From assembly GCF_000399685.1 (NCBI RefSeq), contig NZ_KB976987.1, positions 2,886,237-2,950,236 of the forward strand: DNA of 64,000 bases. The letters are read 5' to 3'. A program made the position numbers and the translations under genes. This DNA comes from Acinetobacter pittii ANC 4050. Lineage in GTDB: Bacteria; Pseudomonadota; Gammaproteobacteria; Pseudomonadales; Moraxellaceae. The notes beneath the pieces are model-generated. The model was given only the letters and a program-made list of their open reading frames with translations. It was not told where the DNA came from and ran no database searches. The first letter of the stretch is position 1. Every line of letters begins with the position of its first letter. Below are positions 57,431 to 64,000 of the stretch, one piece after another.

Positions 57431-58525
57431 TCACACCTTCCCTTCATTACTACTTGAATGTATTTTAAAATCGGCTTTGCTATTTCCCCATTTAGAAATA
57501 GTTTTCAATTCTTGTTGTAAAAATGGCCGACCTTTTTCATCAAGCATTAAACGGTGATACTTTTCAGCTGCTTTCCCAATCCATTTCATACGACTATCAT
57601 AATCTTCAGCAATCGTATCCTTTAGAGGAGCAATGTAAACATCCTCTTTTAGCTCTACTAATTGATCAGCTTTACTACCTGTATAATTACCAAACCAATT
57701 CTTTTTTACCGCGTCTACACTATAATCACTTGATAGAACAAGTGTGGCATCTGGCATACCTATAAACCAACGTTGCATCCACGCACCAAATTTAACTGAT
57801 GTATTTTCCCAAACAACAACTTGAAGAATATTATGTTGTTCCTGTACCGCAATAGCCATCAAATGATCGAATAGATTTTGACTCGCTTTTCTATATTTAC
57901 TTTTCTCATCAGCTCCATTCAAAAAAGCTTTCTCAATGGCAGGTAATAGAGTAAAAGCATCATTAATTTCTTTCGTCACCTTTAAATTTTTAATACTAGG
58001 TAAACATGATGACCATGGCAAATTCATTAATGCTGGCTTAACAAATTTGAAAGCACTAGTATCTCGCGCACCTTTACAACTCTTAAAAGATTCTGAAGAT
58101 GCACTCCAAGCTAAATGCCAAGGAGCAATATCCATAAACAACCACAAATTGCCACGAGCAAAAAGATTTATAGCTTCTTGTACACCGACATTATAGCCAA
58201 GCAAACTCCCCCAATGCTTGAATATAGTTGCAACTGTTTTTGAGGCAAAAGCTCCTAAGCCCATCCAATAATATCGTCCTAGTAGATTTTTATTCCCACC
58301 GAGCTCTATTTCTAAAAATATTTTGGCATATACAGAGGCAATTCTTCTTGCTCTTGCTTCATATCCTGGCTCAAGTTTATAGTTATTCGCTTTTTGTAAG
58401 TTAGATAATCTCTTGATCGCCTCTTGCTGATATATTTCCCAAAATGTCACACAGTCACAGTGAGCCTCCTTACAACTATGTTCACTTATGTTCGTTTTAC
58501 TGTTCCAATCTAAACTGTTAGACAT
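57431..58525 (-). CDS. Putative VgrG-linked T6SS effector (DUF2515-like)
   Basis: 364 aa. It starts MSNSLDWNSKTNISEHSCKE and its ATG overlaps the vgrG end by 8 nt, so it is translationally coupled to vgrG. Pattern CVTFWEIYQQEAIKRLSNLQ (about 25-44) and GRYYWMGLGAFASKTVATIF (about 83-102) recalls the DUF2515 family, a provisional match. No catalytic signature of known T6SS toxins (amidase, lipase GxSxG, nuclease) is apparent. Position after a long VgrG is the main evidence. Confidence 0.55.
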   Translation of the reverse strand: MSNSLDWNSKTNISEHSCKEAHCDCVTFWEIYQQEAIKRLSNLQKANNYKLEPGYEARARRIASVYAKIFLEIELGGNKNLLGRYYWMGLGAFASKTVATIFKHWGSLLGYNVGVQEAINLFARGNLWLFMDIAPWHLAWSASSESFKSCKGARDTSAFKFVKPALMNLPWSSCLPSIKNLKVTKEINDAFTLLPAIEKAFLNGADEKSKYRKASQNLFDHLMAIAVQEQHNILQVVVWENTSVKFGAWMQRWFIGMPDATLVLSSDYSVDAVKKNWFGNYTGSKADQLVELKEDVYIAPLKDTIAEDYDSRMKWIGKAAEKYHRLMLDEKGRPFLQQELKTISKWGNSKADFKIHSSSNEGKV

Positions 58526-61331
58526 TTTTACTTCCTTGCGCTGGATCTACCCAAACTTCCGTTTCATCTACTTTTTCTAGATCCAACCATAACAAATCGA
58601 GCTTAAGCCCCTGTTCTTTAGGGCTATGTATTTCTTTGGTTTGACCTTTCTTATCTGAGTTAGCAAAAATTTCTTTACCTTCAGAAGATATCTTGTAATC
58701 AACAAATGAAAGTGGTTCACCTGAAGGCAATAGCATCTTGAACCTCTCATTATAGGTTTCATAAGCTGGTAAACCTTGAAGGTTCATGCCTACTTCTGCT
58801 CCCCCCATAAACAAATGCTGCCCAGCCTTCACCTCAAACTTGCCACCAGTAGTCATAAAAATGCCCGAACCAGTAATTTTGACTTGAGAGCCACCTGCGG
58901 TGAGCACAATTTCTTTGGCTGCTGTCGCTTCGATTTTGTCTTCTGCTGAAATAATTTGAACAGCTTTGCGGGCAATTAAATCTGCTCCGTCACCCTGAGC
59001 CTGTATTTCAACTTTGCCTTTGCCTGCATAGAGTCTCGCCCCTTCTTGAGCCGCAAAAAGGCTAATTTTATTTTGGGCATGTGCAATCAAGTTCTTTTGG
59101 GTAGATAGGTTAATGCTGTCTCCGGCAGTTTGGTTTATCTGGCCATCTGCGCTTAAATGAATGTCTTCGTTACTGCTCAGCGCGATGCTATTGGGGCTTG
59201 CCAACAGCATAATTGCTTCTTTAAAGGTTTTGGCTTTTGCGTTGTCTTGCTGCTCAAGTTTTTCAATAAAAGACTTTAAGTTTTCTAAATTTTCTAATGG
59301 GTCAATTTGCTGATTTTTAGCAACTTCACTGAGTGCCTTGGCATTGTTGAGACCGCCTTCTATTTGTTGTTTGGCCTCATTTGCATCAAGGTGTACACCT
59401 TGAGCTTGATCCTGTTTGTAGGTGCTAACGAGTAAACCACTGCCAGCTCGAACTGCACCCCACTGGTCTGTTCGTAACTCAAAACCCTCACCTCGGCCAT
59501 CACTTTCCGCCTTATCTTTTGGATAGCTTAAGTTACCCAAGTTGAGTTGGCTTGCCGCATGGCTACTTTGGAGCTGGGCACTGATTTGTCCTGTAGTGTC
59601 GTCAAAGCGTAGCTGGTTAAAGCCCTTACCATCAACTTCTTCGGAGCGGATACCGCTGAGTTTTTTAGTGTCAGGTAGTTGACCTTTCTGGTCGAACTGC
59701 GTTGGGTGACGTTCAGCTTCGTGAATACGTCCCACCACAAACGGGCGGTCAATATTGCCATCAAAGAAGTCAATCACCACGATCTCACCGACGCGAGGCA
59801 AGAAGCGTGCCCCATAACCTGCACCTGCCCACGGGGTGAGTACATCAACCCAAGCCGAGTCGGTGTCATTGTCGTTACTTCCTGCTCCACCGTCATGGCT
59901 ATGGTCGTCAGTTCGGGTAAACAGGAAACGGACTTTAATACGCCCCCACTGGTCGACATGAATACTTTCACCTTCCAACCCCACCACTCTAGCGCGCTGT
60001 GGGTAAGCTACTGGACGGTGCTCTAGTGGGTGATACTCAGGGACAGCTTTAATGTTGCGTCGAATGACATTTAGCTCAGCAAAATGGCGCTGCTCAGAGT
60101 TTTGCGTGTCGAGTTGGACGGCCTTAAGCTTGTCTTTTGGCAACAGACGCTCAAGTTGTTGTTGTAATTCTTTCGGTAAATTATTCTGGTTATAGTAGTG
60201 CTTGTTTAAGATTAAGAACTCTTTATCGGCACTGTCGTGTTGGTCGAGTTCAGGATGATCATTTAGTTCAAACCAGTAACCGACCTGTGCATCACGGACA
60301 TTGCCTGAAACGGTGAACTGCTTAGAACTCAGGTGATGGTAAGCATTAATGTGCTGGTTAAGCTGTTCAATCTGGCTATTGCCCGAGGCGGTGGCTTGGT
60401 CTTCACCGTTTAAGTCCTGCATCCACGCAGGGCTAACATGCCATGCATCTTCAAGGTTTAAGCTGGCATTGTCATAGTGTTCGCTGTGCTTTTGTGCGCC
60501 TTGTACGCTGCCACTACCCTCTTCTTGTTGCAGGGCATCGGCTTGCCAGCGTTGCACATGAACCGAAGTTGGTTGTAAGCGGCGCTCAGCTTTAACTTGG
60601 GTAATGGTATCAAACTGTTCTGTGGCACTGCTGCGTTGGTAGCGTAGGCTACGACGTTCAAGCGCTTGATAGTGTTGGTTATCGTCAATTAAACGTAACA
60701 CTTGTGGCTGAATGGACGCATTTTGATCTGCGACAAAAAGCTGAGATTCATCGATTAACCAATTAATGCCTTCGCTACGCCACAAACGCGTTAAAAAGTC
60801 ATAGTCGCTTTCGTTTGACTGCATCACAAATGGACGCACATCGTAGTCTTTCGTTAAGCCTGCTGTGTCGAGCGTTAAGCTTGAGGCAAACAGCGGGCTT
60901 TTGACCTGCCATTCTTTAAACAGAATTTCGCTAATATCGCGCACGCTTTTGTTCATAAACACGCGGCTATTACGGCGTTTATGCCAGAGCGCAGTTGGGT
61001 CTTTTAAGGTTAAGTTATAAATGGTGAGTGAGCCGTCGCTTTGACCTTGGCTCGCTTCGGTAATAATGCCCGTGGTTCTAAAAAACTGACCTGTGTCAGT
61101 GACCTGATCGATGGCCACCTGACAGCCAATAAATTGTTTTAATGCAATATGTGCGTTCGTCGACAGACACAGTAATTCAGCAACGCTACCTTGATTGAGG
61201 GTATGTTCGCCCTCAATGCGCTGTAAGAAAACTTGCTGATTTAAAGACTGATTTGAGAATTGGATATGGACGGCACGATTTTGTGAAACAAGGCCTAAAC
61301 GCTCCAATATACTCGACACACTCATCTGCAT
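58518..61331 (-). CDS. vgrG: VgrG, T6SS spike protein
   Basis: 937 aa from ATG 61331 (MQMSVSSILERLGLVSQNRA). Gp27-like domain (about 20-400), then gp5/OB region WGRIKVRFLFTRTDD, DSAWVDVLTPWAGAGYGARF and GEIVVIDFFDGNIDRPFVVG (about 465-540), and a DUF2345 beta-helix (about 700-850) with QGDGADLIARKAVQIISAED. A C-terminal extension of about 90 residues (QGLPAYETYNERF onward) likely loads the adjacent effector. A TTG at 61343 is possible. This is an orphan vgrG island, the T6SS core lying elsewhere. Confidence 0.92.
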   Translation of the reverse strand: MQMSVSSILERLGLVSQNRAVHIQFSNQSLNQQVFLQRIEGEHTLNQGSVAELLCLSTNAHIALKQFIGCQVAIDQVTDTGQFFRTTGIITEASQGQSDGSLTIYNLTLKDPTALWHKRRNSRVFMNKSVRDISEILFKEWQVKSPLFASSLTLDTAGLTKDYDVRPFVMQSNESDYDFLTRLWRSEGINWLIDESQLFVADQNASIQPQVLRLIDDNQHYQALERRSLRYQRSSATEQFDTITQVKAERRLQPTSVHVQRWQADALQQEEGSGSVQGAQKHSEHYDNASLNLEDAWHVSPAWMQDLNGEDQATASGNSQIEQLNQHINAYHHLSSKQFTVSGNVRDAQVGYWFELNDHPELDQHDSADKEFLILNKHYYNQNNLPKELQQQLERLLPKDKLKAVQLDTQNSEQRHFAELNVIRRNIKAVPEYHPLEHRPVAYPQRARVVGLEGESIHVDQWGRIKVRFLFTRTDDHSHDGGAGSNDNDTDSAWVDVLTPWAGAGYGARFLPRVGEIVVIDFFDGNIDRPFVVGRIHEAERHPTQFDQKGQLPDTKKLSGIRSEEVDGKGFNQLRFDDTTGQISAQLQSSHAASQLNLGNLSYPKDKAESDGRGEGFELRTDQWGAVRAGSGLLVSTYKQDQAQGVHLDANEAKQQIEGGLNNAKALSEVAKNQQIDPLENLENLKSFIEKLEQQDNAKAKTFKEAIMLLASPNSIALSSNEDIHLSADGQINQTAGDSINLSTQKNLIAHAQNKISLFAAQEGARLYAGKGKVEIQAQGDGADLIARKAVQIISAEDKIEATAAKEIVLTAGGSQVKITGSGIFMTTGGKFEVKAGQHLFMGGAEVGMNLQGLPAYETYNERFKMLLPSGEPLSFVDYKISSEGKEIFANSDKKGQTKEIHSPKEQGLKLDLLWLDLEKVDETEVWVDPAQGSKNV

Positions 61332-61592
61332 TTTTATTATCAATCAAACTTATATTTAAGCCGCATTTTAATTAATAAAAGACTAATCTGTCTATCTATA
61401 CTCATTTTCAAAATGTAACTAGTCTAAATATGCTGTTTTACGTTAATTTGTTATTAAATAGGTATTTAATCGGTAAAATTAGATCATTTTAAAGTCTTAT
61501 AATCCACCAAGGCATATTTAATATTTTTCATGCACAATCAATCAGATAGCAAGAAAAATAAATATTCAAATTAATAAAATTCAGGATGAGAT

Positions 61593-62285
61593 ATGAAAAT
61601 AAAAAAGTCTGCTTTTTATATATTTATCGTGATTTTTTCATTTCATTCTTCAGCATTTGCGGAACCGAGTGTCGCCGATATTCAATATCGTGCAGAGCAA
61701 GGGCAAGCTGTTGCTCAATATCATTTGGGCATGATGCTTTTAAGCGGCGAACAAGGCGTTCTTAAAAACCATGAACAAGCTTTTAAATGGTTAACTGCTG
61801 CTGACCAAAATGGAAGCGTGGGGGCAAAATATAGTTTAGGAATGATGTATTTCACGGGTACAGGCGTGGAAAAAGACATGAAACGCGCTTTTGAATATTT
61901 TGCTAAAGCTGCGGATAAGGGCCATGCCAAAGCGCAATATAACTTAGGGGTGTTATACAACAGAGGTGAAGGAACTGCGCAAGATTATGGGCAGGCGTTT
62001 GAATGGTATAGTCGTGCTGCCGAGCAAGGCTATCCACCCGCAGAATATAATTTAGCTCATCTATATAAAAAAGGTCGCGGCGTCGCTCAAAGCGATGAGC
62101 AAGCCCTTAAGTGGTACACCAAAGCGGCCGAGCACAATGAAAGCGATGCTCAGTACAACTTGGCCCAAATGTATTTAAACGGTGAAGGCACACAGAAAAA
62201 CTTAGAAATGGCAAAGAAATGGTTCCAGCAAGCTGCCAATGCAGGCGATGTAGATGCGAAAGAAATGCTTAAAAGTTTAGAATAA
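61593..62285 (+). CDS. Sel1-repeat exported protein
   Basis: 230 aa with a signal peptide (about 1-23, ending SSAFAEPS) and five Sel1/TPR-like 36-residue repeats (AQYHLGMMLLSGEQGVLKN; AKYSLGMMYFTGTGVEKD; AQYNLGVLYNRGEGTAQD; and two more). It is divergent from vgrG. Sel1 proteins are known immunity proteins for some T6SS lipases, so it may guard against a neighbour toxin; scaffolding is the alternative. Confidence 0.8.
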   Translation: MKIKKSAFYIFIVIFSFHSSAFAEPSVADIQYRAEQGQAVAQYHLGMMLLSGEQGVLKNHEQAFKWLTAADQNGSVGAKYSLGMMYFTGTGVEKDMKRAFEYFAKAADKGHAKAQYNLGVLYNRGEGTAQDYGQAFEWYSRAAEQGYPPAEYNLAHLYKKGRGVAQSDEQALKWYTKAAEHNESDAQYNLAQMYLNGEGTQKNLEMAKKWFQQAANAGDVDAKEMLKSLE

Positions 62286-62472
62286 AGGTAGTTACTCATA
62301 ATATTTTTATTTATAAGATGATGAATTACTATTATTAATAAAACCGCATGCACATTCTTTTTATTATTTATTTTTTCTAATTAAATATAAACATTAATTC
62401 CATTATTTTAAAAATATATTTAGTTTTATTATTAAATCAAAAATATTTTAAATATTAAATTGACGTAATTAA

Positions 62473-62729
62473 AATCACCGATTATTATCTCGTTGCTGGC
62501 CTACATTGCCAGTCGGTTTTGACAGACCGTTGATCCACGGCGGATTATAGTACAATCTATAAGTCGTTAGACCCTTGCGTCCCCTTTTCTTTGCGGTAGG
62601 ACGGATGGGGGACGCCCCGTGCGTGCTGGTTCCATGGATCCCAGTCTGTCAACCCCTATTCGTTCTACCACCATAAATTAATTCGCGGTAATCTGGTGGT
62701 AGAGCTCCATAAATTATAAGGAGTTGACC
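62473..62729 (+). ncRNA. Highly structured intergenic RNA candidate, unassigned family
   Basis: The gap is AT-rich except here. Elements: hairpin CTGGC/GCCAG inside ACCGA/TCGGT (62476-62517); a long closing stem between 62519-62540 and 62632-62652 (TTGACAGAC with GTCTGTCAA and GATCCA with TGGATC); inside it TTATAG/CTATAA (62545-62562) and GCGTCCCC/GGGGACGC (62577-62615); then CTACCACCA/TGGTGGTAG (62665-62702); then AGCTCC/GGAGTT (62703-62725), which would hide the ribosome site of the 11-codon ORF. I know no matching riboswitch. It may be a regulated leader or an sRNA. Confidence 0.6.
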
Positions 62730-62765
62730 ATGACATTTTTTAAACTTATACCCTCGCTTATTTAA
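62730..62765 (+). CDS. 11-codon hydrophobic peptide ORF behind the structured RNA
   Basis: ATG 62730 reads MTFFKLIPSLI then TAA, with AAGGAG 6 nt upstream. The ribosome site is in the 3' arm of hairpin 62703-62725, suggesting conditional translation. A leader peptide or tiny membrane toxin are options. Confidence 0.45.
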   Translation: MTFFKLIPSLI

Positions 62766-62962
62766 CTATTTTATTTATTTAAAATTTGGATTTTCTATTT
62801 CCTAATTTTTTAAATTCATAAACTATTTTTCATTTTAAAATTTGAATTATTTTATTTTCCTAAATTTATGGGAGGGTTAATTATTATCTAAAAATTATTT
62901 TAAACCTTAAAACGAATTATATTTTTATTCTACTCATAGATATAAATCATTATGAGAATAAT

Positions 62963-63247
62963 ATGACAATTCATAAATCTATTTTGGCTTTCAGTTTGGT
63001 TCTAGCGAGCTTGGGAATTTCGGGTTGTAACTTACACACCCAACAGGAGTTTGAAAAAATTTGCCTGTCGGGTGGGCACAGCAAAACCAGTTGCGAATGT
63101 ATTTATCAGCGACTTGAACAAACCTACTCTCCCAAGCTGATGCAGCAGCTAGAACATGTCAGTTTGCAAAGTCCTGTTCTCCCACGGGACTTTGCCCCTA
63201 CTTTTTTCAGCGTCATGCAGCGGTGTGACAAAAGTAGTCTGGGTTAA
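62963..63247 (+). CDS. Small Cys-rich lipoprotein
   Basis: 94 aa. N-terminus MTIHKSILAFSLVLASLGISGC is a lipoprotein signal with lipobox GISGC. The mature part carries four Cys (KICLSGG, TSCECIY and MQRCDK). Family unknown. It lies 197 nt after the 11-codon ORF in very AT-rich DNA, in the T6SS neighbourhood. Role undetermined. Confidence 0.7.
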   Translation: MTIHKSILAFSLVLASLGISGCNLHTQQEFEKICLSGGHSKTSCECIYQRLEQTYSPKLMQQLEHVSLQSPVLPRDFAPTFFSVMQRCDKSSLG

Positions 63248-63351
63248 GCGTTTGGCTTGGCCCCTCTATCTCTGTGTTGCAATGGTTTATTACTTTAAAT
63301 CAGCGCAAAAGATTAAAGTCTGTTGTGGCACAGAGGCCTAAAGTTGTTTAG

Positions 63352-63771
63352 TTAGTTGAACTTATATTTAGATTTAATAAATTCAAATAATTCTTTAAAA
63401 AGAGGATGCCATTCTTCTGTTGGAGGACTCAAAAAAGAGTGCCAGAAAAAATCGAAAGTTAATCCATTATCATCTTCACAAAAATGTGACCATTTATCTT
63501 TTAAAGCCTCATGTGTACTACACACAAAAACATGCCAATCAGGCCCTGCCTGTGAAGGAATATGTTTACCTAGGTATGAATGAATTTGAGCATTCTTTAT
63601 TCCAGATTCTTCATAAAGCTCTCGCAAAGCGGCATGTTCTAACTTTTCTTGATGTTCCACAGTACCTTTAACGATTTGAATTCCTGCTAAGGGATGTCTA
63701 AATACTAAAATTTCCAAATTATTATTAATTTCCCTAAATACCACGGGAACCACTTTTTCTATTAAAGTCAT
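63352..63771 (-). CDS. NUDIX hydrolase
   Basis: 139 aa. The Nudix box is complete: GTVEHQEKLEHAALRELYEE then SGI (about residues 36-58), matching GX5EX7REUXEEXGU. Upstream FREINNNLEILVFRHPLAGIQI is the typical first strand pair. Substrate (nucleotide diphosphate type) not predictable. No partner on the minus strand. Confidence 0.9.
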   Translation of the reverse strand: MTLIEKVVPVVFREINNNLEILVFRHPLAGIQIVKGTVEHQEKLEHAALRELYEESGIKNAQIHSYLGKHIPSQAGPDWHVFVCSTHEALKDKWSHFCEDDNGLTFDFFWHSFLSPPTEEWHPLFKELFEFIKSKYKFN

Positions 63772-64000
63772 GATAATTTTCTTCTTTAAATTTAAGTGGA
63801 TATTATAAAGCTTAGTTAGAGTTCGAATACGTTATTGATGATGTAAATCTTAAGTCCATATAAAGCATTTAAGTTCCTTGTACGTTTTAACCTACAAGCT
63901 TTTAGGGATTTTGCGGATTGGCGACATCCTTCTTTTTTCCTAATATGAACTCATACAGGAACAGGATGTTCCGGAACACAAAACAACAATAATAGGTTCA

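Noticed and set aside
63250..63345. Possible large hairpin (GGCC...GAGGCC with ACTTTAA/GATTAAAGT inside) after the small lipoprotein gene
   Set aside because: The outer stem needs several bulges and there is no T run; too weak to call a terminator or RNA.

Overview
The window looks like a chromosomal segment of an Acinetobacter of the calcoaceticus-baumannii complex. The supporting signs are low GC with an A/T-rich third codon position, an atp-znu-argS-guaA backbone, a LuxI/LuxR pair matching my memory of AbaI/AbaR (including the lux box upstream of abaI), dense hairpin terminators and a VgrG of the Acinetobacter kind. Species identity is inferred, not computed.

Layout. 1-5303 (minus): F-type ATP synthase operon atpI-B-E-F-H-A-G; atpG ends exactly at the window edge. 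5473-8511: zinc uptake locus, znuA divergent from zur-znuC-znuB, with a perfect 15-bp Zur-type palindrome between them. 8513-24756: mostly housekeeping genes (LysE exporters, DyP peroxidase, NAD malic enzyme, argS, SPOR protein, GST, OsmC, pirin, guaA, DUF445, DoxX, DedA, an orphan ParA with a Gly-rich lipoprotein, SirB-like protein, BolA). 24987-25183: two identical tRNA-Gly(GCC) genes.

25184-30120: a quorum-sensing module that looks inserted. On its left are tRNA-Gly and its terminator; on its right is a decayed copy of the same tRNA 3' end plus terminator. It holds abaR, an abaM-like gene broken by an in-frame TGA, abaI, and a reductase/alpha-beta-hydrolase fusion gene. A perfect 20-bp lux-box palindrome lies upstream of the fusion gene, so the fusion is a candidate quorum-sensing target.

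30135-39784: valine/branched-chain acid catabolism (mmsA, mmsB, acyl-CoA synthetase, acyl-CoA dehydrogenase, enoyl-CoA hydratase, hydroxyisobutyryl-CoA hydrolase, MHS-family transporter) with a divergent LysR regulator. 39840-46608: D-/L-alanine catabolism (dadA, dadX, ridA, two amino-acid permeases) with divergent Lrp. The second permease is a tandem duplicate that still carries the last 15 codons of a second ridA and a copy of the terminator.

46649-55450: membrane acyltransferase-like gene, TonB receptor (with a Zur-like palindrome between these two), NTF2-like protein, RraB, pseudouridine synthase, DUF1003, DUF2867, and an MFS exporter with TetR regulator and matching operators. 55766-64000: atypical SDR, then a type VI secretion vgrG island (vgrG, putative effector, putative lipoprotein immunity), a Sel1-repeat protein, an intergenic region folding into strong RNA hairpins that ends at an 11-codon ORF, a small lipoprotein and a NUDIX hydrolase.
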